Below are positions 20,324 to 28,823 of a stretch of DNA of 64,000 bases, piece by piece; within the stretch, counting starts at the first letter, position 1; every line of letters starts with the position of its first letter. The stretch covers positions 496,001-560,000 of the forward strand of contig NZ_JAFFZE010000009.1 of NCBI RefSeq assembly GCF_025165815.1, read 5' to 3'. The position numbers and the translations under genes are program-made. This DNA is from Actinophytocola gossypii (GTDB taxonomy: Bacteria > Actinomycetota > Actinomycetes > Mycobacteriales > Pseudonocardiaceae). The notes under the pieces were generated by a model, which saw only the letters and a list, made by a program, of their open reading frames with translations, did not search any database and was not told the DNA's origin.

Positions 20324-21145
20324 ATGAAGGTTCGTGCGGCTGTCCTACTCTCCCTGACCGCCCTGGTCACCTCCGTCGCACCCGCGGTCGCCGCGCCGGC
20401 TCCGGCACTGGCGTCGGCGAACATGGAGGCGATCATCAAGGCCGCCCAGATCGATCCGCGCAAGCCGGACCAGTCACTCACGCCCGGCGCGAAGGAGAGC
20501 GTGCTGCTGGTGGAGCGCGCGCTCGACGCGAAGAACCTGCTCTCGCCGGCCTACGTCGACGGGCACTTCGGCACGTCGACCATCTCGGCCTACGCTGCGT
20601 TCCAGCGTTCGCTCGGCTACGAGGGCCTGGACGCGTCCGGCCTGCCCGGCCGCACCTCGCTGCGCATCCTCGGCGAGGGCCGGTTCACCCTGACCAACGA
20701 GCTGACCCCCGGCTCCCGCCTGACCTACCACGGCGCCACGATGAACTCCCGCACCAAGGCGATGCTCGTCGAGGCGGAACGGCTGCTCGGCCGGACGCTG
20801 ACCGTCACCCAGGGCTCGTACAACACCGGCAACCCCGGCTCGGCCGGCACCCACGACGGCGGCGGCGCGCTCGACCTGTCGGTGTCCGGGATGTCCTCCT
20901 CGCTGCGCACCCAGGTGGTCCGCACGCTGCGCAACGTCGGGTTCGCCGCCTGGCTGCGCACCCCCGAGCAGGGCAACTGGGCCTACCACATCCACGCCAT
21001 CGCGATCTCCGACACCGACCAGTCGCCCCAGGCCCAGCACCAGGCGGGCGACTACTACCTCGGCCGCAACGGCCTGGCCAACCGCGGCCCCGACGACGGC
21101 CCGCAGGTGCCGAAGGTGACCTGGGAGGAGTACCGGCGCGGCTAG
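20324..21145 (+). CDS. Secreted peptidoglycan-binding protein with M15-like domain
   Basis: 273 residues with a signal peptide (about 1-26, ending AAPAPA). Residues about 45-115 resemble a PG-binding helix bundle (ESVLLVERALDAKNLLSPAYVDGHFGTSTISAYAAFQRSLGY). The C-terminal part has GTHDGGGALDLSV and YHIHAIAI, spaced like the zinc ligands (His, Asp, His) of M15-type carboxypeptidases, so it is probably a degenerate or divergent member. It resembles in layout the peptidase at 11292, but the two are not close copies. Its TAG overlaps the stop codon of the convergent unknown gene in the palindrome CTAG at 21142-21145. Function inferred: cell-wall hydrolase or binder. Confidence 0.72.
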   Translation: MKVRAAVLLSLTALVTSVAPAVAAPAPALASANMEAIIKAAQIDPRKPDQSLTPGAKESVLLVERALDAKNLLSPAYVDGHFGTSTISAYAAFQRSLGYEGLDASGLPGRTSLRILGEGRFTLTNELTPGSRLTYHGATMNSRTKAMLVEAERLLGRTLTVTQGSYNTGNPGSAGTHDGGGALDLSVSGMSSSLRTQVVRTLRNVGFAAWLRTPEQGNWAYHIHAIAISDTDQSPQAQHQAGDYYLGRNGLANRGPDDGPQVPKVTWEEYRRG

Positions 21146-22376
21146 CCGATCAGGCCGAACCAGCCACGCTCGCCCACCACGATCCGGCGCAACCCACCCC
21201 GCTCGTCGACGATGTGCAGCACGTCGGTCAGCGGGGTGGTCGCCGAGAAGTTCAGCGGCCCGTCGAGAAAGGTCCCCCCGGTGACGACCAGCTGCCCGGA
21301 CGGTGCCGTCCGCGCGCGGCCACGGCGTGCACGTCCGCCCGCAACTCGGCCGGCACACCGGGCGCTTCGGGAGCCGGTAACCGCAGCACCCGGTGCACGT
21401 ACGCCTCCCGCCGCCACCGCGACCGCAGTCGCGCGGCCGCACCGGCGGGTGCCCTTTCCTCGCCGAGCGCCGTGCTCGCGAGCCGGCCGAGCACCATCGT
21501 GACCCGGTGCGGCTCGTCGCCCAGCTGCCACGGCCGCGCCGACCGCACGACCTCCTCCCGCACCAGCACCGGTACGTCGGCCGCGACCTCCCGGTACACC
21601 AGCCGCTCCAGGATCGACCGGTCGAACGGCTTCGGCAGCCGGGTCTTCACGGCCTCCCGCCCCAGTTCCGGCGGCGCCGGCCGCGCCCGGTCGCTCAACC
21701 CGTGCTCCCGCGCCACCCCCGGCACCTCCAGGTCGGCCCCGCGCGCCCCCGCACGCCCGGACACCAACGCCGCGAACAGCGCGGGATCCGGGGCGCTGTC
21801 GCAGCCGGCGAGGAACTCGGCGACCCGAGGGTCCGTCGTCCGCTCGGTCACGTCCTGCCGGTCCCACTCCGCGTCGCGGAGGCGGATCAGCTCGCGCGCG
21901 GTACCGGGATCGGCCAGATGCTCCCGGATCCGGTCCACCGTCGGCCGCGGCTCGCGTGGCTCCGCGACCACCCGGTCGGCGGTCCCGTCGGCGTCCGGGC
22001 CGGGGTGTCCGTGGGTGACGGCCAGTTCGTAGCAACGCTGGAAGTACAGGTCCTGCGGGTTCCCCTCGGTGATCCCGGCCCGGCGCCGCGCCCGCTTCAG
22101 GCACAGGAACCACGCCGCGGTGGCGGCGAGTACCGGCCCGGCGTCGGCGATCACCCGGCGCAGCTCGTCCGCGTGCTCGGCGGACAAGGACCCGCCCGCG
22201 AGCCGTCGGTTCCACGCCGGCCGCACCACCAGCGGGTCGACGATCAGCTTGACCGTGCGCGCCAGCGGCCGGCCGGTCGCGTTGCTCAGCGGCGCAACCG
22301 CGTCCCCGAGTTCCGCCCACGCGGACGCGAGCACCATCCCGCGCGGCAGCGCGACCTCGCTGTCGACAGGACGCAT
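21142..22376 (-). pseudogene. Unknown protein interrupted by a frameshift
   Basis: The gene begins at the ATG at 22376 (MRPVDSEVALPRGMVLASAW) and reads well down to about 21320, then would stop at 21252 after an unnatural tail (RHRPGSWSSPGGPFS). A different frame continues as GQLVVTGGTFLDGPLNFSA and ends LRRIVVGERGWFGLIG at 21142. That frame has strongly G/C third positions and a stop abutting the neighbour's, so it is the original C-terminus. The join lies by the CGCGCGCG run at 21311-21318, next to a GGACGG/CCGTCC hairpin, a place prone to slippage or sequencing error. I recognise no family in the roughly 400 residues. The middle is helical (RELIRLRDAEWDRQDV) and the end is probably beta. 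If the indel is a sequencing artefact, the gene is intact. Confidence 0.65.
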
Positions 22377-22436
22377 GATCGGAGCATATGGCACCCCCGA
22401 ACCTGTGATCGGTAGGCGAGCTGACGGCGCCACCCT

Positions 22437-22664
22437 GTGCGCATGAGATCCGACGACCCGGACCGGCCGACCGAACGGGCGGAAGCGGCGGCCCTGGCGG
22501 CCGGCCTCGGCGCGTGGACGCTCACGGTGCGGGTGAACCGGACCCTCGCCACCCTCGACACCTGGACCGACGACGAGCGCACCGTGCTGAGGCGGATCGC
22601 CGCGCACTTCGGCCTCCCCACCGAGCCGCGACCGGCCGACGAGCGAGCCCCTCGCGTCTACTAG
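22437..22664 (+). CDS. Small hypothetical protein
   Basis: 75 residues from a GTG at 22437, or 73 from the ATG at 22443. It is a charged, mostly helical protein: AERAEAAALAAGLGAWTLTVRVNRTLATLDTWTDDERTVLRRIAAHFGLP. No signal peptide, membrane segment or cysteine. It is divergent from the frameshifted unknown gene (60 bases apart) and ends just before the MerR-type promoter of the aldo/keto reductase. Third-position GC is high, supporting real coding. No family recognised. Confidence 0.55.
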   Translation: MRMRSDDPDRPTERAEAAALAAGLGAWTLTVRVNRTLATLDTWTDDERTVLRRIAAHFGLPTEPRPADERAPRVY

Positions 22665-22665
22665 C

Positions 22666-22696
22666 TTGACCTGGAGCGCGCTCCAGGCACCACGAT
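22666..22696 (+). promoter_or_regulatory. MerR-type promoter and 18-bp palindromic operator
   Basis: -35 TTGACC (22666-22671) and -10 CACGAT (22691-22696) are separated by 19 bp, longer than the usual 17. The spacer holds the perfect palindrome CCTGGAGCGCGCTCCAGG (22670-22687). An over-long spacer with a centred dyad is the signature of promoters activated by DNA-distorting MerR-family regulators. It drives the aldo/keto reductase gene, whose ATG is 8 bases after the -10. Confidence 0.75.
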
Positions 22697-22704
22697 GCGA
22701 AGGC

Positions 22705-23685
22705 ATGACTGACACATGGACCGGACAGCGGACGCTGGGCGACAGTACGGTGAGCGCGCTCGGGTTCGGCTGCTGGGCGATCGGCGGCCCGTTCTCCGAC
22801 CTGGACGGCCGCCCCCTCGGCTGGGGTGAGGTGGACGACGACGAGTCCGTCCGCGCCGTACACGCGGCGATCGACCGCGGGGTCACGTTCTTCGACACCG
22901 CCGACGCCTACGGCACCGGGCACAGCGAACGCGTGCTCGGCCGCGCGCTCGCCGGTCGGCGCGACCGGGTGGCCATCGCGTCCAAGTGGGGCAACGTGAT
23001 CGACGAGGATCGCCGGATGCTGGTCGGCCAGGATGCCTCACCCGGCTACGTCCGGCGTGCGCTGGAGGCCACCCTGACCCGGCTCGGCACCGACCACCTC
23101 GACCTCTACCAGCTCCACATCGGACCGTCCATCCAGGACGCCGAGCCGCTGCGGGCGGAGTGCGAGAACCTGGTGCGCGCCGGGAAGATCCGCGGCTACG
23201 CCTGGAGCACCGACGATCCCGCACGGGCGGCCGCCTTCGCCGACGGCGAGCACTGCACCGCCGTCCAGCACGAACTGAGCGTCCTGCACGACGCGCCGGA
23301 GCTGCTCGCCCTGTGCGAGCGGCGCGGGATCGCGTCGGTGAACCGCACCCCGCTCGCCATGGGCCTGCTCGGCCGCCGGTCCGCCGACCGTCCCGCCGCC
23401 GGCGCCGACATCCGCACCGACGCGCCGGACTGGCTGCGCTTCTTCACCGACGGCGTGCCGGCGCCCGGCTGGGCGGCCAGGGTCGACGCCGTGCGCGACG
23501 TCCTCACCAGCGGCGGCCGCACCCTCGCCCAGGGCGCGCTCGGCTGGGTGTGGGCCAGGAGCGAGCGGACCATCCCGATCCCCGGCTTCCGCACCGTCGC
23601 CCAGGCCGAGGAGAACGCCGGCGCGCTCGCCATCGGGCCGCTGTCGGCGGACCAACTGGACGAGCTGGCCGGCGTCCTCGCTTGA
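22705..23685 (+). CDS. Aldo/keto reductase under a MerR-type promoter
   Basis: 326 residues from the ATG at 22705 (MTDTWTGQRTLGDSTVSALGFGCWAIGG). AKR TIM-barrel motifs are GVTFFDTADAYGTGHSERVLGRAL (catalytic Asp and Tyr), ASKWGN (Lys), DLYQLHIG (His position) and the NADPH-binding C-terminus IPIPGFRTVAQAEENAGAL. It probably reduces aldehydes or ketones with NADPH. The upstream MerR-type promoter suggests induction by a toxic electrophile or redox compound; the regulator gene is not in this window. The protein starts almost at the transcription start (leaderless). It ends one base before the convergent small gene. Confidence 0.9.
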   Translation: MTDTWTGQRTLGDSTVSALGFGCWAIGGPFSDLDGRPLGWGEVDDDESVRAVHAAIDRGVTFFDTADAYGTGHSERVLGRALAGRRDRVAIASKWGNVIDEDRRMLVGQDASPGYVRRALEATLTRLGTDHLDLYQLHIGPSIQDAEPLRAECENLVRAGKIRGYAWSTDDPARAAAFADGEHCTAVQHELSVLHDAPELLALCERRGIASVNRTPLAMGLLGRRSADRPAAGADIRTDAPDWLRFFTDGVPAPGWAARVDAVRDVLTSGGRTLAQGALGWVWARSERTIPIPGFRTVAQAEENAGALAIGPLSADQLDELAGVLA

Positions 23686-23686
23686 T

Positions 23687-23914
23687 TCACTGCAGGGGGG
23701 AGTCCGGTGGCGGTAGTCGGACCTCTCGTTCGACCTCGACGTCGACGACGCCCGGCACCGTGGACAACGCGGCCACCGCCGCGCCGTCCACGGTGCCGGT
23801 GACGACCCCGGCGCCCGCCAGTACCTCGGTGACCGCGAGCCCGGCCCGAACCAGCGCGGCGGCCACCTCGCCGAGGTCCCGGTCGTCGGCCACCGACACG
23901 ATCACCCGCACCAC
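23687..23914 (-). CDS. Small ferredoxin-fold-like protein coupled to the subtilase
   Basis: 75 residues from a GTG at 23914, one base after the subtilase stop, so the two are translationally coupled. The sequence VRVIVSVADDRDLGEVAAALVRAGLAVTEVL, then GVVTGTVDGAAVAALSTVPGVVDVEVERE, reads as beta-alpha-beta-beta-alpha-beta. This is the pattern of the subtilisin propeptide/inhibitor I9 fold. Similar short proteins are sometimes labelled ketohydroxyglutarate aldolase in databases, which this size cannot support. It may be a stand-alone chaperone or inhibitor of the protease; that is inference. Confidence 0.72.
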   Translation of the reverse strand: MVRVIVSVADDRDLGEVAAALVRAGLAVTEVLAGAGVVTGTVDGAAVAALSTVPGVVDVEVEREVRLPPPDSPLQ

Positions 23915-23915
23915 C

Positions 23916-25100
23916 TCAGGGCGCCTGCACCAGGCCCGATCCGACGTCGGTCGAGGGCAGCGGGAGCCGCCGCGCGGTCTGGCACAGCCGCGCCCACAGG
24001 TCGTACCCGGCGGCGCCGGTCACCTGGCTGATCAGCGCCGCGATGCCCGAGACGTGCGGCGTCGCCATGCTCGTGCCGCTGATCCGCCGGTACCGCGTCG
24101 GCATCGGCCAGCTCGAGTACACGTCGACCCCCGGCCCGACCACGTCCACGCCACCGATGGTGTCCACCGTCCCGCAGGAGAAGTTGGCGATCTCCGTCGC
24201 CACGTCGACCGCGCCGACCGCCATGATCGACGGGCAGTTCGCCGGGTGCCCGACCGGGGCGACGTGGCCCGCGCCCCGCTTGCTCTCATTGCCCGCGGCC
24301 GCGATGATCAGCGTTCCGCGTGCCAGCGCCCGGCGCGCCACCCGTTCGTAGGTGCGCGAGTACGCCTGCCCTGGTGTGGTCGCGGCGCCGAGCGACATCG
24401 ACACCACCCGGCACCCGTTGGTGATCGCCCACGAGATCCCGGACAGGATGCCGCCGTCGGCGCCGGAGCCCTCGTCGCTGAGCACCTTGCCGGCGTGGAT
24501 GTCCGCCTCGTACGCCACGCCGTAGCCCGGCCCGTCCCCGGGCTCCCTCGGGCCGCACGCCGTGCCGACGCAGTGCGTGCCGTGCCCGTGCCCGTCCTGC
24601 ACCTGCTGGCCCTGGACGAACGAGCTCGACTCGATCGTGCGCCCGGCGAGGTCCGGGTGCTCCAGGTCGAGCCCGGTGTCGAGGACCGCCACCCGCACGC
24701 CGGCACCGGTGGCCCTGCTGTCCGGCGCGCCGACCGCCTGCAGGCCCCAGGTGAACATCGTCTCGTCCATGAGGCCGGGAGCCGGCGCCGGAGCGGTCGG
24801 CGTGGCGAGCGCGTGCACGGTGCGCTCCGGTTCGACCAGGGCGATCGCGCCCGGCTCGACGGTCGCCGAGGTCAGCGCGGTCACCTGGTCGGCGTCCGCG
24901 GTGACCAGCGCGACGCCGAGCTCACGCAGCACCAGGCCGTCGGCCTCCCAGAGCGGGTCGGTCACGCCCGCCTCGGCGGAGTCGACCGCCTGGATGCCCG
25001 CCACCCGGTTCAGCTCACCGGCGGCGCCGTCCCAGTCGTCCTCCAACAGGACCAGGTATCTGCCGGTCGTTCCATCCGCGGTTGTTCCTGCGGTTGTCAT
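23916..25100 (-). CDS. S8 family subtilisin-like serine protease without signal peptide
   Basis: 394 residues from the ATG at 25100, which follows AAAGGGA. The catalytic triad is D141 (VAVLDTGLD), H173 (DGHGHGTHC) and S344 (SGTSMATPH), with the oxyanion Asn in IIAAAGNES. The first 100 residues (GRYLVLLEDDWDGAAGELNRVAGI and on) look like a propeptide-type domain rather than a signal peptide, so the enzyme appears cytoplasmic or leaves by a non-Sec route. It is followed within one base by the small I9-like gene. It is divergent from mshC across 120 bases. The substrate is unknown. Confidence 0.92.
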   Translation of the reverse strand: MTTAGTTADGTTGRYLVLLEDDWDGAAGELNRVAGIQAVDSAEAGVTDPLWEADGLVLRELGVALVTADADQVTALTSATVEPGAIALVEPERTVHALATPTAPAPAPGLMDETMFTWGLQAVGAPDSRATGAGVRVAVLDTGLDLEHPDLAGRTIESSSFVQGQQVQDGHGHGTHCVGTACGPREPGDGPGYGVAYEADIHAGKVLSDEGSGADGGILSGISWAITNGCRVVSMSLGAATTPGQAYSRTYERVARRALARGTLIIAAAGNESKRGAGHVAPVGHPANCPSIMAVGAVDVATEIANFSCGTVDTIGGVDVVGPGVDVYSSWPMPTRYRRISGTSMATPHVSGIAALISQVTGAAGYDLWARLCQTARRLPLPSTDVGSGLVQAP

Positions 25101-25207
25101 CGTCGTCCCTTTCGTTCGACTCTCCCCGCACCTGCATCGCCGGCCGGCCCGGATTTGTGAGGGCCGTGACAGAACCCGCATGGAGTTCACCCGAACGGGC
25201 GGACGTC

Positions 25208-25213
25208 TAGTCT
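25208..25213 (+). promoter_or_regulatory. -10 box of mshC (leaderless)
   Basis: TAGTCT seven bases before the mshC ATG at 25221; no ribosome site between. Confidence 0.5.
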
Positions 25214-25220
25214 CGGAACC

Positions 25221-26459
25221 ATGCAGAGCTGGCCAGCCCCTCCGGTGCCCCGCGTTCCCGGCACGCCGCGACCCCTGCGGCTGCACGACACGGCGACGGG
25301 CGAGATCCGACCCACGGCGCCGGGCGCCACGGCGACCATGTACGTCTGCGGGATCACCCCGTACGACGCGACGCACCTCGGGCACGCGGCGACCTACCTG
25401 GCGTTCGACCTGGTGCACCGCGTCTGGCGGGACAACGGACACGAGGTCCACTACGTCCAGAACGTCACCGACATCGACGACCCGCTGCTGGAGCGGGCCG
25501 AGCGGGACCAGGACGACTGGGTCGTGCTCGGCATGCGGGAGACCGCGTTGTTCCGCGAGGACATGTCGTCCCTGCGCGTACTGCCGCCGAGGGACTACCT
25601 TGGCGCCGTCGAGTCCATCCCGGAGATCGTCGAGACCGTGGCGAAACTCCTGGCCGACGGGGTCGCCTACCGCGCGGACGACCAGGAGTACCCGGACATC
25701 TACTTCGACCGGGCAGCCTCCGGTCACTTCGGCGCGGTGTCCAACTACGACGCCGACACCATGGCGACGTTCTTCGCCGAACGCGGCGGCGACCCGGACC
25801 GGAAGGGCAAGCGGCACCCGTTGGACGCGCTGCTGTGGCGGGTGGCCAGGCCGGGGGAGCCGAGCTGGGACAGCGAGCTCGGCGCCGGGCGGCCCGGTTG
25901 GCACGTGGAGTGCAGCGTCATCGCGATGAACCGGCTCGGCATGGGCTTCGACCTGCAGGGCGGCGGGTCGGACCTGATCTTCCCGCACCACGAGTTCAGC
26001 GCCGCGCACGCCGAGGCGCTGACCGGGAAGCACCCGTTCGCGCGGCACTACGCGCACGCCGGCATGATCGGCCTGGACGGCGAGAAGATGTCGAAGTCCA
26101 GGGGCAACCTGGTGTTCGTCTCGCGCCTGCGGGCCGACCAGGTGGACATGATGGCCGTCCGGCTCGGTCTGCTGGCCGGCCACTACCGCGACGACCGCCC
26201 GTGGACCGACGAGCTGCTCAGGGAGGCAGAGACCCGGCTGGCCCGCTGGCGCGCCGCGGTCACCGGCCCCACCGGGCCGGACGCGACCGACACCGTGGCC
26301 CGCCTGCGCGACCACCTGTCCGACGACCTGGACACGAGCCGGGCACTGCTCGCCGTGGACGCCTGGGCCGACCGGGCCCTCGCCGGCGACGGCTCGGACA
26401 CCGCGGCACCCGGCCTGGTCCGCGACGCCGTGGACGCCCTGCTCGGCGTCGCCCTGTAG
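25221..26459 (+). CDS. mshC: Cysteine:GlcN-Ins ligase, mycothiol biosynthesis
   Basis: 412 residues, the usual MshC length. It joins cysteine to 1-D-myo-inosityl 2-amino-2-deoxy-alpha-D-glucopyranoside using ATP, the third-last product step in mycothiol synthesis. It is a paralogue of cysteinyl-tRNA synthetase: [24 protein letters not shown] (zinc Cys and HIGH-like motif), [26 protein letters not shown] (second zinc Cys), DLIFPHHE (His ligands) and [10 protein letters not shown] (KMSKS). The C-terminal anticodon domain is short, as expected. The gene is monocistronic, with a leaderless-type promoter and a terminator at 26472-26500. Confidence 0.97.
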   Translation: MQSWPAPPVPRVPGTPRPLRLHDTATGEIRPTAPGATATMYVCGITPYDATHLGHAATYLAFDLVHRVWRDNGHEVHYVQNVTDIDDPLLERAERDQDDWVVLGMRETALFREDMSSLRVLPPRDYLGAVESIPEIVETVAKLLADGVAYRADDQEYPDIYFDRAASGHFGAVSNYDADTMATFFAERGGDPDRKGKRHPLDALLWRVARPGEPSWDSELGAGRPGWHVECSVIAMNRLGMGFDLQGGGSDLIFPHHEFSAAHAEALTGKHPFARHYAHAGMIGLDGEKMSKSRGNLVFVSRLRADQVDMMAVRLGLLAGHYRDDRPWTDELLREAETRLARWRAAVTGPTGPDATDTVARLRDHLSDDLDTSRALLAVDAWADRALAGDGSDTAAPGLVRDAVDALLGVAL

Positions 26460-26471
26460 TTCCTCTCCGGA

Positions 26472-26500
26472 CGGTCCGGCCCAGCTGGTGGGCCGGACCG
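26472..26500. terminator. Bidirectional terminator between mshC and the VWA gene
   Basis: 12-bp perfect stem (CGGTCCGGCCCA at 26472-26483, complement at 26489-26500) with a 5-base loop, between two converging genes 55 bases apart. Confidence 0.78.
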
Positions 26501-26514
26501 CCCGGATCACCCGG

Positions 26515-28623
26515 TCAGATCCCGAGCCGGCAGCCGGACAGCACGATCTCCTGTCCGAGCAGGGTCACGACCCGCACCGCGTACTGCGCGAGCCGGCCGT
26601 CCGGACCGGTCACCGTCTGGTTGAGGTGGACGGTCGCCAGGCCGAGCAGCGTGATCGTCGTGGGCGCGGTGCCGATCGGCCTGCCGTTGAGCGTGCCGAC
26701 GCGGGACGAGCCGCTCAGTCCGCTCTCCGTTGCCACACAACGGGTTTCGATGTCACTGATGCTGATGGCGCCGCCGAGCAGGGTCGCGCCGCTGATCTCC
26801 GCGGACGCGTCGGTGTGCCCGGTGTCGGCGTCGAGCGTGCACTCCGCGTGCAGCGCCCGCACCGTCGCCAGCGGCGCCAGGTCGAGGTCGGCGGTGGTCA
26901 GGTCGCTGTTCGGCGGGCAGGTGGCGTGCGGGGTCTTCCCCACGGTCACCAGGCCGTTCGCGCTGATCGCCCACGCCTCGGCCCGCACGTACGACACGAT
27001 CTTCACCACGGCCGTCGCCGAACCGCCGTCGTCGTCGGTGACCGTCACCAGCACCAGGTGCGCGCCGACCCCGGTGTAGGTGTGCGTGGCCGCGCAGGTG
27101 CCCGACCCGGCGCCCTGGTCGACCGTGCCGGCGACCGGTGCGGAGCCGTCGTCGAAGTCCACCGTGCAGGTGTGCGAGTCGTTGGCCGCGACGTCGGTGA
27201 ACGGCGCGGTGACCGTCACCTCGGAGTCGCGGAGCACGAGCGTGCCGTCGGCCGGATCGGAGATCGTCACCTCGGGCGCGACGTTCGTGAGGGTGAGCTC
27301 GGTGGTCGCCGCGACCGGCGGGTTGAGCCCGTCGTCGGCGGTGAGGCGCAATGTCCACACGCCGTCGTCGGTGCAGGTCACCGTCGTGGACACGGCCGAG
27401 GCGTCCGCGAAGGCGCAGGTCGCGCCGGCGTCCACGCCCGACGCCGGGGTGGCGGTCCACGCCGTGGTCAGGTTCGGGCCGTCCGGGTCGGTCACCAGCC
27501 CGGCGATCGCCACCGCCCGGCCCTCCTGGCCGGCGTACGGGCCGCTCGCGTCGACCGTCGGCGGATCGTTGACGACCACCTCCACGCAGTCGGTCACCGA
27601 GCCGGTCCCGCCGCTGTCCTCGCCGTGGGCGGTGACGCAGATGTCGTGCCGGCCGGAGGTGAGCGTGCCGGTGGTGTACGAGTAGTCCACCGTGGCCGGC
27701 CCGTCCTGCGGCAGGCCCGGGTTGATCGCGGTCACCGGGGTCGAGGGACCGCCGTTCACCGAGGCGGTGAGCGAGCTCAGTTCCGAGGCCAGCAGGTCCG
27801 GCAGCACGTCCGGCAGGTTCGCCGGGTTGGGCACGTGGGTGCAGGTGCCGCCGGTGCGGTCCGCGATCACCTGCAGGCTCGCGTCGTAGGCCCCGGTCTG
27901 ACAGGCGGACCCGCCGCCGACGGCGAACGTGTGGATGTCGACGTTCTCGGGAACGGCGTCCAGCGCCGGGTTCACGTTCCCCGCCGACGCGCCGTCGGAC
28001 AGGAACACCACGATCTTGCGCGACTCGCTCTGCGCGTCGGTCACGGTGGTCGCCTTGATCACCGCGTCCGGGAAGAACGTCCCGGTCGAGACGTTGCGCA
28101 CGGAGAACTGGCCGACGTGGCCCTGGGACATGGAGCCGAGGACTTCCTCGATGTCCCTGGTGCCGTTGCCGTTCTGGTCGGTCGCCGGACCGGTCAGCAC
28201 CTGGTCGCCCGCCGCGGGCCGGACGTCGGCGACGGCGGCCGACGAGCCGAAGATGACCGCGCCGACCGTGCCGACCGGGCCGTCGGGGTCCGCGGCGATC
28301 GCGTTGAGCGCCTGCGACGCCTGCACCTCGCACTGGAGCACGTTGCGTCCGGCCCCGTCACAGCTCGCCGCGGTGCTCCCGGACACGTCGACCACGTAGG
28401 TGAGCGCGGTGTCCTTGACCACCGCGGCCTCGCCGACCGACGCCGTGCCCTCGACCGTCACCGGCCCTCTCGGGACCACGGTGCCGTCGGCCGGGCTGTC
28501 GATGGTCACCGAGATCGTGGTGCCACCGGGCAACTGGCCGTCGACGGCCACCGCCGTTCCGCCGAACAGCCCCGTCACCGCGACAACGGCCATTCCGGAC
28601 ACGGCCAGATTTCTTCGTTTCAT
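26515..28623 (-). CDS. Secreted VWA/PKD-domain protein with choice-of-anchor C-terminus
   Basis: 702 residues with a signal peptide (1-27, ending AVAVDG). Order: a short SPADGTVVPRGPVTVEG Ig-like strand region; a von Willebrand A domain (about 75-270) with MIDAS motif DVSGSTAAS and VVFLSDGASAG; several PKD/Ig-like repeats (about 290-560) with NVAPEVTISDPADGT and ATHTYTGVGAHLVLVTVTDDDGG; and a C-terminal region (about 560-702) resembling choice-of-anchor P domains. No sortase LPXTG or final membrane helix is visible. Many paired cysteines fit an exported protein. It probably binds or displays something at the surface. Monocistronic, with an inverted repeat just upstream of the start. Confidence 0.82.
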   Translation of the reverse strand: MKRRNLAVSGMAVVAVTGLFGGTAVAVDGQLPGGTTISVTIDSPADGTVVPRGPVTVEGTASVGEAAVVKDTALTYVVDVSGSTAASCDGAGRNVLQCEVQASQALNAIAADPDGPVGTVGAVIFGSSAAVADVRPAAGDQVLTGPATDQNGNGTRDIEEVLGSMSQGHVGQFSVRNVSTGTFFPDAVIKATTVTDAQSESRKIVVFLSDGASAGNVNPALDAVPENVDIHTFAVGGGSACQTGAYDASLQVIADRTGGTCTHVPNPANLPDVLPDLLASELSSLTASVNGGPSTPVTAINPGLPQDGPATVDYSYTTGTLTSGRHDICVTAHGEDSGGTGSVTDCVEVVVNDPPTVDASGPYAGQEGRAVAIAGLVTDPDGPNLTTAWTATPASGVDAGATCAFADASAVSTTVTCTDDGVWTLRLTADDGLNPPVAATTELTLTNVAPEVTISDPADGTLVLRDSEVTVTAPFTDVAANDSHTCTVDFDDGSAPVAGTVDQGAGSGTCAATHTYTGVGAHLVLVTVTDDDGGSATAVVKIVSYVRAEAWAISANGLVTVGKTPHATCPPNSDLTTADLDLAPLATVRALHAECTLDADTGHTDASAEISGATLLGGAISISDIETRCVATESGLSGSSRVGTLNGRPIGTAPTTITLLGLATVHLNQTVTGPDGRLAQYAVRVVTLLGQEIVLSGCRLGI

Positions 28624-28640
28624 TCCGTCACATCCTCATG

Positions 28641-28663
28641 GTTGTGATATCCCCTTTCACAAC
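28641..28663. promoter_or_regulatory. Inverted repeat upstream of the VWA gene
   Basis: GTTGTGA (28641-28647) and TCACAAC (28657-28663) form perfect 7-bp arms with a 9-base spacer, 18 bases before the VWA start. On the mRNA strand the loop carries AAGGGGA. It could be an operator or a hairpin near the ribosome site (GAGGATG, 28630-28636). Confidence 0.4.
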
Positions 28664-28823
28664 GTCGACGTGGCGAACATTTCGGTTACTCGAACAATTC
28701 AGTGAAAACGCGATTACCCGACCGGACCAGCTCCATGACGATTGTCATCGCCGGTTTCCGTCGTTTCACTGGGCCGATAGCGGGTCGGCGGCATCACCCT
28801 GATACCGACAGTTGTTCGCGGCC
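28664..28823. other. Gene-free, less GC-rich spacer
   Basis: About 200 bases (28624-28823) separate the VWA and MFS genes, both on the minus strand. Apart from the inverted repeat at 28641-28663 and a short ATGAC-GATT-GTCAT dyad (28736-28749), I see no coding sequence or RNA. Base composition is noticeably more A/T-rich than the flanks, as expected for a promoter region. Confidence 0.5.

Noticed and set aside
21252-22376. Intact gene ending at 21252
   Set aside because: The last ~20 residues in that frame are unnatural, while another frame continues with typical codon bias to 21142; a frameshift is the better reading.
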